64,000 bases of DNA, from contig CAITUV010000043.1 of assembly GCA_903895725.1 (NCBI GenBank), positions 385,298-449,297 on the forward strand, read 5' to 3'. The DNA is from an uncultured Myxococcales bacterium (lineage in GTDB: Bacteria; Myxococcota_A; UBA9042; CAIXZC01). Positions 19,705 through 29,430 of the stretch are shown in pieces (the first letter of the stretch is position 1; each line of letters begins with the position of its first letter). The notes under the pieces were generated by a model. That model ran no database searches and was not told the DNA's origin. It was given only the letters and a program-made list of their open reading frames with translations. Position numbers and translations under genes: made by a program.

Positions 19705-21882
19705 CTATTCGAACTCCTCGTACACAAACAGTGGCGCCGTCGGCACGACGGAGCACTCGAAGCTGCTGCTTTGCGGGTCTCCCTTTCCATACCGTTGGAA
19801 CGTGGACATGACGCCGTCGCAGTCGAGGTCGCAGTTGGCGGTCGCAGTGAACTGGGCGTCCACGCCGGTCTGGCCGTTGCTCTCGAAGGAATACACGCAT
19901 CGGTGCGGCTCATAGATCTGGAAGTAGAGAGCGGCCCAGATCGGGTTGTCCCACGCCCCGGGTTGCGGGTCGCACAGGCCGTCGTTGTCGGCATCGGGGC
20001 CTCCCCGGGCGGCACAGCAGGCGGCCGCCGGAGTTGGACCGACCGATGTCGGGAACTGGCACGGGAGCTTCTCGCCGGTCTCCGAGTCCACCCGAGGCGT
20101 CGAGTAGTACATGGCCGCCCCCTTGTACAACTTGTCGAGCATATCGATTGGCTCCGTCGTCATGGCCTTGCGGCGCTCCTTCTCGAGGGCACCCGTAAGC
20201 TGCGGCCCGATGGTGTCGGTCAGTGCTTTGCGGAAGCCCTCCGCATTGAGCACGATCCGGAACGTTGCCGAACCGACCCGACCGTCCTGGGAGGCCTCGT
20301 ACGTGAGGAAGTCGAGCTTGGACAGGAGGGGCCACACGGGCTCCAGAGCGGCTCGTTCGTGATGGCCCAGGAGGGTCGGCAGCAGCGCAATCGGCTTCTC
20401 GAGGTCTACGAACATCGCCAGAGAGCCGGCATCCTTCATCACCGAAGCGACATGGGCACCACGTTCTGTCGAGAAGATTCCTCCCGGTTCCCCCTTCTGG
20501 ATCTTCTCGAGGTTCCCCCAGTCGCCAGCGAACCAGACCCGTCCATCGTGCAGCATGAGCCCCATGTTCAATCCCTGGAAGGTGATGCGGTAGGCGTCCG
20601 AAGCGGCAATCTTCTGAGCTGAAATCAAACCGCCGGCCCCGAACTTGAACACCAGGGAGTCGACGAGCGACTTGACCTTCTGCATTTCGGCGACGCCGGC
20701 AAACGCCACGATGGTTCGCGCAACGAGCTCCGGGTTGGGAGCGATATCCCCCAGGAAGAATCCCAGCTCACCATTCCAGAGGTGGTACGGCTCCGTCCCA
20801 GGGGGCAATTCGAGGAACTGCAGGGCCTCGTTCTTTCCGTCGCGATAGTCGTCCCAGACCCCGGAGTCCATGGCGAGCCCCTTCTCGATTTCCTTGAACG
20901 CCAGCTCCGAGTCCACGGCGAAATGCAGACCGACCAGGGCCGAGCCCGGGATCTTCCCCGCCACCGAGGTGTCGCGTTCTCGCAAGAACATTCCCTTGCC
21001 CGCCTCGCGTGCAACCGACCTCGCTGCGAGCAACAGTGCCTTGCCTTCCTCCCTGACGAAGAAGCTTGCGCCGGCCAGGTCGGACAGTGCGGAAACGACC
21101 ACGGCGAACTCCTTGTCCCCGGCCAGGAAAGGCCGGGCACCAAGCGGGTTGAAGTACACTCCCAGGAGGGCACCGTCGCTTCCCGCAACGCTGTCGGCGA
21201 ACCCGTCAACCGAGTTGAGCCTGGCACCATCCGACGTGGCGAGCTTCTGGGTAAGAGAGCGGATGTCCGGTGCGACTTCGTCCGCGTTCCGAACCCCTGG
21301 ATCTGCCGGAAAGACCACGAACGTCCCGCCCTCCACGTCCACGAGGGAGCCCATCGCAGGGTCCATCTTGCCCGTCTTCAGCCATGCGACCGGCCGACCG
21401 CCCTCGGTTGCCTCTTCCAAAACGAGTCCCGTCTCCTGGAGGTTGAGAAGCACGGTCTTGACCGCTTCGATGCCGCTTCGGCCAGTCTGCATCGGGACAA
21501 ATACCATACCCAGCATCCGCAGCGATGTCCCGGCAATTGCCGCAAAGAAAGGGCGCCCTGCCGTGTCGATCCCGATCTGGCGCAACCCCTCAGCGGACAG
21601 CGGGTCGAACCCGAGCTTGGCACGAATCCTCTCGAAATCGGGAGAGATGCGGGCAAGCAAGTCGCCAGTAAGGCCGACTCCGGCGGTGCTTGCCAGGGCG
21701 TCGTCGACGGTCGTCGACCAGGCCAGCAGCATGACTTCCGAAGGCAGCCGTGCCGCCATCGCCTCGGCATCCCCACCTGGCTTGACGCGGAGAAGATACC
21801 AGGCGACGCCTGCGGCCAACGCCGCACAGACCACGAGGCCCACAACGACCATGGCTTTACTCGACTTCCCTGTCTGCTGCAT
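19705..21882 (-). CDS. Membrane-anchored or secreted protein of unknown function (DUF3352-like appearance)
   Basis: The 725-residue product has one N-terminal hydrophobic segment (VVVGLVVCAALAAGVAWYLL) after a short basic leader, so it is exported and probably anchored. The body opens with LPSEVMLLAWSTTVDDALA and contains repeated mixed alpha/beta segments that recall DUF3352-type proteins; this match is weak. The last 130 residues contain several Cys and an Asp-rich DADNDGLCD patch that may bind calcium. The chosen ATG has GGAGG five bases upstream. The function is unknown. Confidence 0.6.
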   Translation of the reverse strand: MQQTGKSSKAMVVVGLVVCAALAAGVAWYLLRVKPGGDAEAMAARLPSEVMLLAWSTTVDDALASTAGVGLTGDLLARISPDFERIRAKLGFDPLSAEGLRQIGIDTAGRPFFAAIAGTSLRMLGMVFVPMQTGRSGIEAVKTVLLNLQETGLVLEEATEGGRPVAWLKTGKMDPAMGSLVDVEGGTFVVFPADPGVRNADEVAPDIRSLTQKLATSDGARLNSVDGFADSVAGSDGALLGVYFNPLGARPFLAGDKEFAVVVSALSDLAGASFFVREEGKALLLAARSVAREAGKGMFLRERDTSVAGKIPGSALVGLHFAVDSELAFKEIEKGLAMDSGVWDDYRDGKNEALQFLELPPGTEPYHLWNGELGFFLGDIAPNPELVARTIVAFAGVAEMQKVKSLVDSLVFKFGAGGLISAQKIAASDAYRITFQGLNMGLMLHDGRVWFAGDWGNLEKIQKGEPGGIFSTERGAHVASVMKDAGSLAMFVDLEKPIALLPTLLGHHERAALEPVWPLLSKLDFLTYEASQDGRVGSATFRIVLNAEGFRKALTDTIGPQLTGALEKERRKAMTTEPIDMLDKLYKGAAMYYSTPRVDSETGEKLPCQFPTSVGPTPAAACCAARGGPDADNDGLCDPQPGAWDNPIWAALYFQIYEPHRCVYSFESNGQTGVDAQFTATANCDLDCDGVMSTFQRYGKGDPQSSSFECSVVPTAPLFVYEEFE

Positions 21883-21899
21883 GCGACCTCCCTTCGACG

Positions 21900-21929
21900 A
21901 AAATGAGACAACGGACACGGCTGAGTCAA
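21900..21929 (-). promoter_or_regulatory. Weak promoter candidate before the 725-residue protein gene
   Basis: On the minus strand TTGACT (21929-21924) is 18 bases from CATTTT (21905-21900). The -35 is good and the -10 is poor. Confidence 0.25.
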
Positions 21930-22122
21930 CGGCTTGCCAACGGATTACAGCACAGTTGCCTGGCCTTGTCGAGCGTTCTGGACCGAGCCCAAGTCGCTGC
22001 CGGCCCCGGTCCCATCCAGCGTTCGGGGCTCAGCCGCCGACTCCACCACTCGGTTCAAGAGCATGCATGCTGGCCAGAATCCTGCCCCAGTTGCGCTCGG
22101 GGGTGGTGGACCAGCGGAGAAG

Positions 22123-22161
22123 AGCAACAGGAACGAGGATGGAGCGCAGGACTATTGAGGC
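22123..22161. repeat. Dispersed intergenic repeat, copy 2
   Basis: This is the second copy of the element at 19572. It runs to the stop codon of the Cys-rich lipoprotein gene (22152). A shorter 12-base match lies at 13746-13757 before the giant propeller gene. The rest of the 269-base gap 21883-22151 shows no gene. Confidence 0.6.
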
Positions 22162-23396
22162 AGCTCGACCCGGATCCGGAACGGAATGACTCCGACGTTC
22201 TTGTCCTTCTGGTCGAAGGAAGGTCCATCGATGATGGTTGCCGGGCCATCAGCGTGCTGCGACATCATGAAGGAGCCACCCCCGTTGGCCGAGGTGTCGA
22301 TGGGGCACACGTAGATAGGGTACTTGTCGATGTCGAACAGGGTAACCATGTAGATGGTCTTCTCCGGCAGCGTGACCTCGCCGATGAGGTCCTTGCCCAT
22401 CGGCTTGTACGGTTCCACCGGAAGGAGCTTGCTCCCGATGCTGACGACCTTGTCGGGGGCGAACTTGCACCAGGCCTTGTACCAGGCGCCATCGGGGACT
22501 TCTTCGCACTCCATGTCGCTTCCTTTGAGGTAGCCGAGGTCGAACGGGATCTGGAGGTTGTAGAGCCCCCACATCCAGCCGGCCGTGAAGCTGGCAAGGA
22601 CCATGTTCGCCTGGGGGAGCTCGAACTTCACGACGCAGGCGATCCGGTCCGGCTTGGGGTCCGGCTCGCTGGAATAGCCGTAGGCGGTCTCGGTCTTGCC
22701 GTCATCGTAGAGGATGTCAAGGCAGCCGTTGCAGAGGCCGCCACAGCCGTCGTCGCCGCATTCCTTCCCCTCGCACTGAGGGTCGCAACAGGCATCTTCG
22801 AAGCAGGCCTGCCCGTCGGAGCAGCACTGGCCCGCGCACTCGACGAACTCGCAGCCGCACTTGCCGTCCTGGCAGACGAGCTCGCCCTCACACGTGCCGC
22901 AGCTTCCGCCGCAGCCGTCGCTTCCGCACTCCTTCCCGTCACAGGCGGGCAGGCAGCAGGCTCCCTCTACGCACAGCTCAGCGGCAGCGCAGCAGGCATC
23001 ACCGCAGACCATGTTGGGGCACTGACAGGTCCCCGCATCGCACGTCCAGCCTGAGCCGCAGGTGCCGCAGAAACCTCCGCATCCGTCCTCGCCGCAGTCT
23101 TTTCCATCGCATTGAGGGACGCATTCTTGGCCGTCTGCGGCCGTGTCGGTCCCGGGCACGAGGTCGCCGGGCGGAGTCGGGAGCTCTTCGCCGCCATCGA
23201 GGGGAACGATGTCCGCTGGGGAGCACCCTTCGCAGCTGCCCCAGGCGTTTCCGCTCTCGGCGCAGACCTGGACCCCCTCTCCTCCGCCGACGCAGTAGCA
23301 TTTCTGCGTCTCTCCGGCGGTGCACCCGGAGTCACCGCCGCTGCCGCACCCCGCGCACAGAGTCGCCAACAGGCCTGCCACCAGCGTTGCTTTCAT
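22152..23396 (-). CDS. Cys-rich lipoprotein with CGxDGCGGxCGTC modules
   Basis: The 414-residue product has a lipoprotein signal with lipobox CAGC. Residues of about 90-215 contain repeated Cys-rich modules (CGEDGCGGFCGTC, CGSDGCGGSCGTC, CGDDGCGGLC), similar to those at the end of the giant protein at 9216-13724. The C-terminal 190 residues lack Cys clusters and may form a beta-sandwich binding domain. GGAGG lies five bases before the ATG. No enzyme motif is seen. It is probably a disulfide-rich cell-surface protein. Confidence 0.75.
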   Translation of the reverse strand: MKATLVAGLLATLCAGCGSGGDSGCTAGETQKCYCVGGGEGVQVCAESGNAWGSCEGCSPADIVPLDGGEELPTPPGDLVPGTDTAADGQECVPQCDGKDCGEDGCGGFCGTCGSGWTCDAGTCQCPNMVCGDACCAAAELCVEGACCLPACDGKECGSDGCGGSCGTCEGELVCQDGKCGCEFVECAGQCCSDGQACFEDACCDPQCEGKECGDDGCGGLCNGCLDILYDDGKTETAYGYSSEPDPKPDRIACVVKFELPQANMVLASFTAGWMWGLYNLQIPFDLGYLKGSDMECEEVPDGAWYKAWCKFAPDKVVSIGSKLLPVEPYKPMGKDLIGEVTLPEKTIYMVTLFDIDKYPIYVCPIDTSANGGGSFMMSQHADGPATIIDGPSFDQKDKNVGVIPFRIRVELPQ

Positions 23397-23460
23397 GGTT
23401 TCCTCCGCCGTGCGTGACGCTACGGCATGACAGTCGCATGATACCACAGGAACTTCGGGG

Positions 23461-24093
23461 TCACATCACCTTCATGTTCACGTCGGCGATGATGTTGGCT
23501 GCCGTATCGGCGCGGTCTGCCGCATTGGACAGGTGGCGATAGACCTCGCGAAGCTTCATGATCTCGAGGACGTCCTCGAGGGAGTTGACCTTCTGCTGGA
23601 ACAACTCTGCAGTGGCCTGGCGATATAGCTTCTCGACGCGATTCTCGAGATGTTTGGCGCGCATGGCATGCTCGTTGGCCACTGCGCGATGCTCGAGAAT
23701 TCGGGTGATGGCGAGGTGGATTTCCTTGCCTGCGTCTCTCAGAGCGCCGGTCATCTCGCCCAGAAACGGGCTGCTCTTGAGCTTGAAGAGCGACAGCTCG
23801 TCGACCGTGGTGTACGCATAGTCGAGCACGTCGTCGATGGCCCGGGAGAGGGCGAAGATGTCCTCCCGGTCGAGCGGCGTGACGAAGGTGCGGTTGAGCT
23901 CGTCGATGAGCAGCCGACGCTCCTCGTCTCCGCGCTCCTCGGCATCCTTCACGGCCTTGGCCGTCTCCTCGAGGGGCTTGCCGACGTAGCTCACCAGCCC
24001 TTCCAGTCCGGCGACGCACGCCTCCGCCTGGAGGATGAGGCGCTCGATGATTCGGTCCTTCTTCGGCTTGAGGGGATTGCTGAACCAGCTCAT
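23461..24093 (-). CDS. DUF47 / PhoU-like phosphate transport accessory protein
   Basis: The 210-residue helical, charged protein begins SWFSNPLKPKKDRIIERL and has ELNRTFVTPLDREDIFALSRAIDDVLDY, the hallmark of the DUF47/PhoU-like family (also called Pit accessory protein). The family is cytoplasmic and modulates PiT-type phosphate uptake. The ATG overlaps the stop of the PiT gene by four bases (ATGA), so the two are translationally coupled. The 64-base gap after it leads to the Cys-rich lipoprotein gene. Confidence 0.9.
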   Translation of the reverse strand: MSWFSNPLKPKKDRIIERLILQAEACVAGLEGLVSYVGKPLEETAKAVKDAEERGDEERRLLIDELNRTFVTPLDREDIFALSRAIDDVLDYAYTTVDELSLFKLKSSPFLGEMTGALRDAGKEIHLAITRILEHRAVANEHAMRAKHLENRVEKLYRQATAELFQQKVNSLEDVLEIMKLREVYRHLSNAADRADTAANIIADVNMKVM

Positions 24094-25100
24094 ATCTGCA
24101 CTCCTGCCAGAACCATGATGAACTTGACGACGAAGTAGGTTCCTGCGGCCACCAGGGCAGCCGCCGGGATAGTCAGCACCCAGGCAATGGCGATGTTGGC
24201 GCAGACCTGCCAGCGCACCTTGCGGGAGTTCTCCGAGGCACCGGCTCCCACGATCACGCTGGACACGACCTGAGTCGTGCTCACGGGACCACCGACCAGT
24301 GCCGCCCCGAGGATCACGGAGGCTGACGTGAACTGCGAGGTGAAGGCGTGGATGGGCCAGATCTTGTAGAACCCGAAGCCGAGCGTCTTGATCAGCCGCC
24401 AACCGCCCGTGGCCGTGCCTGCTCCGATGGCCATGGCGCTGATGAGAATGACCCACCAGGGAACGGAGAACTCCTTCTGAAAGCCCGTCGCCACCAGCCC
24501 CATGGCGATCATCCCCATGGTCTTCTGGGCATCGTTGGTGCCGTGGGACAAGGCCAGCGCACAGGCCGTGAAGAACTGGCCCGTTCGGAAGAAACGGTTG
24601 GCCCCGGGCCCGGCCCCGGTCGACACCAGGAATCGCAGGATGAAGCGCTGGATGATGAAGCCGAACACGAGACCGATGATGGGAGAGCAGAAGAGGGCAA
24701 TGAGCACCTTCTCGAGCCCCTTCATCTGGATCGGTGCAAAGCCATGCTCGACCGCCACCGCACCGATGATGCCTCCGATGAGAGCGTGAGACGAGCTCGA
24801 GGGAATGCCGAGCCACCAGGTCAAGACGTTCCACACGATGGCACCGACCAGCGCCGAGATGACCACGGCCACGGTGACCGTCTCGCCGGAGACGACGTCA
24901 TGGCCGACCGCCTTGGCAACGGCAACGCCGAACAGGAACGGTCCGACCATCTCGCCAATGGTGACGATGGCCAGGGCCCGCCTCGCCGAGAATGCCCGCG
25001 AGGAGATCATCGTGGCAACGATGTTGGAGCTGTCGTGGAAGCCGTTGAGGAAGTCGAAAATGATGGCGGCCACGATGAGCACAATCAGCGAGACGAACAT
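24090..25100 (-). CDS. pit: PiT-family inorganic phosphate (metal-phosphate) transporter
   Basis: The 336-residue membrane protein has about ten helices and both PiT signatures: FDFLNGFHDSSNIVAT near the N-terminus and LSHGTNDAQKTMGM in the C-terminal half. The family moves phosphate, usually as a metal-phosphate complex, using the proton or sodium gradient. It forms an operon with the DUF47 gene that follows. The 197-base region upstream (25101-25297) contains a single CTGTCA word but no complete Pho box. Confidence 0.93.
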   Translation of the reverse strand: MFVSLIVLIVAAIIFDFLNGFHDSSNIVATMISSRAFSARRALAIVTIGEMVGPFLFGVAVAKAVGHDVVSGETVTVAVVISALVGAIVWNVLTWWLGIPSSSSHALIGGIIGAVAVEHGFAPIQMKGLEKVLIALFCSPIIGLVFGFIIQRFILRFLVSTGAGPGANRFFRTGQFFTACALALSHGTNDAQKTMGMIAMGLVATGFQKEFSVPWWVILISAMAIGAGTATGGWRLIKTLGFGFYKIWPIHAFTSQFTSASVILGAALVGGPVSTTQVVSSVIVGAGASENSRKVRWQVCANIAIAWVLTIPAAALVAAGTYFVVKFIMVLAGVQI

Positions 25101-25297
25101 CAGGTCACCCCGTCCAGCAACGCAAGAGACGTTCTGTCAGCTTACCTTGGGTGCCCTTGCGGAGCAATAGGAAAAATCGACAAAATGCGTTTGAGGGCGG
25201 GGCGATGACTTTCAATCATTGCGCACGGTTCGACGCGTGGAGCTTGAGGTCTCCCAATCGCGGCCACTGTTTCCCTGTGTCTCCGGGGGCAGCCTTC

Positions 25298-27964
25298 CTA
25301 CTCCACCTTGCCCCCGATCTTCTTGAGGTCCTTGTCGAGCTGCTCCGGGGTGATGTCGATCCCTGTGGCGGCCGGGGTGAACTCGACCTTGGAATCCCAG
25401 TCCGAGAAGATGCGGTCAGGCTTGCCATTGGCGGCCAGATGGCGGTCGAGAGCGGCCAAGCCGTCCAGGGCCTTGCCGTAGGCACCGGCGTGGTCCCACT
25501 TGAGGGCGAGCTTCGTGGCCTCGACATAGTCTGCGACGGCCTGCTGGAAGTCGGCATCTGCGGTCTCGTAGGTGGGGTCGGTCTCAGTGAGGATCTCGTA
25601 CAGCGCCACGATCTCACGGCGGGCGAAGATTCGCTGGAGCATATGGATGGTCCCCGTTCCCATCTTGTGCGTCATGTAGGAGTTGGCATCGATGGGGAAG
25701 TCGCGGGAGCCGGGCTCGGTCGAGTAGAAGGGCATGGAGGCCTCTTCGTCGGTCATCTCGAAGGTCTCCTTGAGATCCCGGTGCCTGCGATAGTCGAAGC
25801 CGTTCTCCATGCCCAGGTACGGGCTGTCGAAGATCACGGTCGTCTGGTGCTTGTAGCCGATGTTGTGCTGGATGCTCTCCGCAAACTGGTAGCTTGCGAA
25901 CTCGCGTGAAAGCTCCGTCGCCGCCGAGTCGTCAAGCGTCTCCTTGAGCCAGAACGGGAACCCGGTCGCCCATGGATGGAAGCGGCCGAAGACCATGTCG
26001 AACAGCTCGGGGGCGCCGACGTCGATGAGCTGGCCGACCTCAGGAATGGCCTGGAGCATCTCGTGGAACGGCTTGGGATCGAGAATCCATCGAAGCGTCT
26101 TGACCGGCGACGGCGTGTAGGTCCAGTCTACGACGAACACCTCCCACCAGAGGCAGTAGGCGTCGGACCAGGCCATGAGGTTCGGCCCGACCGGGCCTCC
26201 GAAGATCTTCTCCATCATCTCGTTGACCTGCTCGCACGTGTAGCCGAACTGCATGGCCATGATGCAGATGAGGTCGCCGGTGTTCGTAGTCCAGCCCCCC
26301 AGCGTCCCGTCGAACTGCTTGTGCGGCGTAAGGAAGAAGATTCCCGGCACGATGAACGGCTTTCCTGTCTCGTGGTAGGGCGCGGCAAACGGGCTGTAGT
26401 CCAGCGGCTTGCCCTTGGCATCCTCGCCCCCGAAGTAGGCCGCGAGCTTGGCGGCCAGGTAGGTCTGCATCCCCGGAAGCCCCGAGATATCGAAGTGCTG
26501 GTGCCAGTCCATCGTGAACTGGTTCCATGTGCCGTTGTTGGCCATTCGGTTGACGTAGGAGTGCATGGGGTAGCCCGCTTCGGTGATCAGGTTGTCGATG
26601 AGCACCTTGCGAATCTCGCCGGGAGGCACCCAGTTGTAGCGCTGGACTGTGAGGTTGGCGAGCGGGTTGGCCTCGCGGATCGAGTCCTCGACTGTGGTCC
26701 AGTCGATGACGTCCTTCTCCTCGTACTCGGGTTCTCCATCCGTGTACTCGCGGAGGTCGACGACGACGATGCGCACGTCCACCTTCTCACTCCACCAGAA
26801 CGGGAAGGATGGAACGTTGAAGGCGTGCCGCCACAGTCGGTACCAGTCGAACTCGATGCGCTCGGTGTTGTCGAGGCAGACCTTGAACTTCTGCTCGTCG
26901 AGGTAATAGTGGGACGCGGGGTAGGGAGGGATCTCTTCGCAGTCGGCCATGTTCAGACCGAGGTCCTGGATGCCCTCGATGAAGTAGATTCCGTCGCTTT
27001 CGTAGCCGCCCCAGCGGGTATTGGGGAACAGTCGCCATGCCCCCCCCTCTGCGTCCCACTCTCCATTGAGGAAAGCGAAGTGCATCCAGATGGGCACGTC
27101 GTGGGGTGTGAGTCCTTCCGCCGTCTGCATCGCCTCGGGCCACTCGTCCAGGCGAACGTTGAAGTTGTAGCCGGAAAACCCCCTCTCCTTGCCGTACTCC
27201 TCCTCGATGAAGTAGTAGCTGTACGCGGACTTCTCGTAGGCCTTGTTGGCCGTGACGACGACGACCATCTCGTTGGGATCGTGCGGGTACTGCTCGCGGG
27301 CCCAGGCCAGCCCGTCGTTGGCGTTGAGCAGCGTCCACTCGGTCCCGGCGGCTTCCTGGAGCTTCATCTTGCGCTTATCGACCGCCGCATAGAGCTGCGA
27401 GAGGTCGGCGAACTCGATCGTGACGTCGGAGACCCCGTACCGCATGTCCTTCCAGATGTGGGGCATGAACGTGGCCCCGGGGTAGGGCGCTTCCGACGAG
27501 AAGACGTGCTCCGCACTGTAGTAGAGGATCTGGGCCACGTCCTGCCAGTCGTCCCACCAGTCGGTGGTTGCGGTCAGCGTGGTGTAGTCGTCCGCCTCCC
27601 GAAGCTCGCGGGTGAGGACGTAATCCTCGAGCGCACCGACGTCGACCTTGCCCTCGTAGAGCTTGTCGAAAACGAAGCGAACCTTCTGAGTGATCTTGCC
27701 TGCGTGAAGCTCCTTGAGAGGCTTTACCTGCTTCGGAAGCGGAACGTCGTCGACGGCGTCCGAATGGGCGATGTCATCCCCGACGTCGAAGGCGGCATCT
27801 CCAGGCAGGTCGGTTGCCCCGGCAGCATCGGCTCTGTCTTCCTTACCGCCGCAGGACGGCAGGGACGTCAGCAGCCAGCAGGCCAGGCAGGCCAGAGCAA
27901 GACGGACGCCACGCGCACCGAACCGGATGCGAGATTCCACGATACCCTCCATGTCACCCACCAT
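25298..27964 (-). CDS. Large lipoprotein of unknown function
   Basis: The 888-residue product has a lipoprotein signal peptide with lipobox LPSC followed by an Asp-rich linker. No known domain was recognised. The sequence is rich in Trp, Tyr and acidic residues (DWWDDWQDV, FYSTEPGSRDFPID), as in soluble carbohydrate- or ligand-binding proteins, but that is only a guess. ATG 27964 is chosen because GGGAG lies six bases upstream; it begins two bases after the stop of the DUF362 gene, so the pair is an operon and probably works together. Confidence 0.6.
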   Translation of the reverse strand: MVGDMEGIVESRIRFGARGVRLALACLACWLLTSLPSCGGKEDRADAAGATDLPGDAAFDVGDDIAHSDAVDDVPLPKQVKPLKELHAGKITQKVRFVFDKLYEGKVDVGALEDYVLTRELREADDYTTLTATTDWWDDWQDVAQILYYSAEHVFSSEAPYPGATFMPHIWKDMRYGVSDVTIEFADLSQLYAAVDKRKMKLQEAAGTEWTLLNANDGLAWAREQYPHDPNEMVVVVTANKAYEKSAYSYYFIEEEYGKERGFSGYNFNVRLDEWPEAMQTAEGLTPHDVPIWMHFAFLNGEWDAEGGAWRLFPNTRWGGYESDGIYFIEGIQDLGLNMADCEEIPPYPASHYYLDEQKFKVCLDNTERIEFDWYRLWRHAFNVPSFPFWWSEKVDVRIVVVDLREYTDGEPEYEEKDVIDWTTVEDSIREANPLANLTVQRYNWVPPGEIRKVLIDNLITEAGYPMHSYVNRMANNGTWNQFTMDWHQHFDISGLPGMQTYLAAKLAAYFGGEDAKGKPLDYSPFAAPYHETGKPFIVPGIFFLTPHKQFDGTLGGWTTNTGDLICIMAMQFGYTCEQVNEMMEKIFGGPVGPNLMAWSDAYCLWWEVFVVDWTYTPSPVKTLRWILDPKPFHEMLQAIPEVGQLIDVGAPELFDMVFGRFHPWATGFPFWLKETLDDSAATELSREFASYQFAESIQHNIGYKHQTTVIFDSPYLGMENGFDYRRHRDLKETFEMTDEEASMPFYSTEPGSRDFPIDANSYMTHKMGTGTIHMLQRIFARREIVALYEILTETDPTYETADADFQQAVADYVEATKLALKWDHAGAYGKALDGLAALDRHLAANGKPDRIFSDWDSKVEFTPAATGIDITPEQLDKDLKKIGGKVE

Positions 27965-27966
27965 GC

Positions 27967-29271
27967 TCAACTCCCGGCGAGATGCAGGATGCCCCCGCCG
28001 AATGCTTCCAGGAACGCTCTGAGCTCGGCCGACGGCTCCAGGCCGGACAGCCGCACGGGGATGGACTCCGGGATGCCCCCTTGAAGCTCGAAGGCTCGGG
28101 CGAGAACCCGGTTCGACTCGATGCCCTTGGCATACTCATGGAAAGGGACCGGCGTGTACAGCTCCGGATCCCGGTCGCCCCACGGTGCGCCGTATCGTGC
28201 CGGGACGAGCACATCCAGCAGGAGCCGATTGGCCTTGTCCGCCTGATCCGGCCCATACGTGGCGAAGAGCCCTTCCGCTGGTGGCGTGGCCGCGTCCATG
28301 AACGCCAATGAGGCGGTCGCCAACGCGTCATGCCGCGTCAAATTGCTCGAGGCAATCACGATGACCGGGTCGGCCTCCGCTACGGTGCCCTGGTCGGGTC
28401 CCATGTCGAGGAGCACCTTCTCGGCCGCGGTGATCACAAGGCGGTGCTTGTCCGCCAGCGGGGAGGAGAAGTTGAGCTCCGCCAGCTTCTCATGGAGGGT
28501 TTCGCCCTGGAAATGCAGGAGGTAGCGGCTGTCATCCCTCAGCCAACCGATGGCGCACTTGTGTCCCAGGGAGCAGCCGGCGATGAGGTGCGAGCTGAGT
28601 CGCGGCAGGGTCACGACGTGGTCGACCTCGTTCAGGACGGATGCCAGGAAGGGACCTTCGCTCCAGTGCGATCCGGGGACTGCGGTCATGTCGGCGGCGA
28701 AGTACCCCTGCTCGTAGCCATGCTCCTCGAAACACCACGGCGTCGCGCCGGATTCCTCAATGGCGGCCAGCAGCCCGTTCTTCTTCATCATCTCACGGGT
28801 GGAGCCGGTGAGCTTGCCGCTCCGGTCCAGCCGAACCCAGGCGATTCCGGACTGGTCTCCGGCAAGGACCTCGCCCGCACCTCGGGCCAGCAGCTCGGCG
28901 CACACGGCTTTGACCGCCGTTGGGCTGGTGACGGCAGGATGCGCGTTGCCTGAGTTGCAGGACAGCTTCACGAAGACACGGTCTCCGGGGTTGAGCCAGG
29001 ACCAGTCGAGGCCGGCGCACACTTCCCGGAGGGAATCCAGGATGGCTGGCCCCGGAGGAAGAAGCGCCAGGAGAACCTCTTCGGAGCCTCCCTGTCGAAC
29101 ATCGACGGCGTCCACGGGGAGGGCCTCGGGAAGGGACAGACCATCACCGCACAACTCGCCTCCGGCTCGGCTGTCCGCGGTACCGCCCGCACTGCCGCAT
29201 CCGACCACGGCGGTACCGGAGGCCAGCAACGAAAGATCGCGAAGGAACCGGCGCCTGGAAATCTGTCTCAT
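27967..29271 (-). CDS. Tat-exported DUF362-domain protein
   Basis: The 434-residue product starts with a twin-arginine signal (SRRRFLRD) and then a hydrophobic stretch ending VVGCG, which could also be a lipobox. The body has the DUF362 layout: VFVKLSCNSG, SPTAVKAVCAELLARGAGEVLAGDQSG, VDHVVTLPRL and AIGWLRDD. Tat export suggests that the protein folds or takes up a cofactor in the cytoplasm before export. Its role is unknown; DUF362 is often near iron-sulfur proteins. It lies two bases upstream of the 888-residue lipoprotein gene. Confidence 0.8.
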   Translation of the reverse strand: MRQISRRRFLRDLSLLASGTAVVGCGSAGGTADSRAGGELCGDGLSLPEALPVDAVDVRQGGSEEVLLALLPPGPAILDSLREVCAGLDWSWLNPGDRVFVKLSCNSGNAHPAVTSPTAVKAVCAELLARGAGEVLAGDQSGIAWVRLDRSGKLTGSTREMMKKNGLLAAIEESGATPWCFEEHGYEQGYFAADMTAVPGSHWSEGPFLASVLNEVDHVVTLPRLSSHLIAGCSLGHKCAIGWLRDDSRYLLHFQGETLHEKLAELNFSSPLADKHRLVITAAEKVLLDMGPDQGTVAEADPVIVIASSNLTRHDALATASLAFMDAATPPAEGLFATYGPDQADKANRLLLDVLVPARYGAPWGDRDPELYTPVPFHEYAKGIESNRVLARAFELQGGIPESIPVRLSGLEPSAELRAFLEAFGGGILHLAGS

Positions 29272-29378
29272 CGTACCTGCCCTGGAGTCACCAAGTCATA
29301 CCCTACGCCGGAGCCCGAAGGTGTTCAAGCCCGAAGAAGACTGCAAGCCAACCGGGGTGTGCGCAAAGCTCAAGCCTC

Positions 29379-29406
29379 TTGCTCACGGCAGCCAGGGCGG
29401 TAGAAT
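29379..29406 (+). promoter_or_regulatory. Promoter before the gene at 29431
   Basis: TTGCTC (29379-29384) and TAGAAT (29401-29406) are 16 bases apart; the -10 matches at five of six positions. It would start transcription near 29413, which rules out the GTG at 29407 and supports the ATG at 29431. Confidence 0.5.
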
Positions 29407-29430
29407 GTGCCTAAACCTCGACGGAGGTCG

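Noticed and set aside
25101..25297. Possible Pho box upstream of the phosphate transporter
   Set aside because: Only one CTGTCA half-site is present; the second half-site and spacing are missing.
29407..29430. GTG start for the lipoprotein gene at 29407
   Set aside because: It would lie directly at the -10 element and before the expected transcription start; the ATG at 29431 follows GGAGG.
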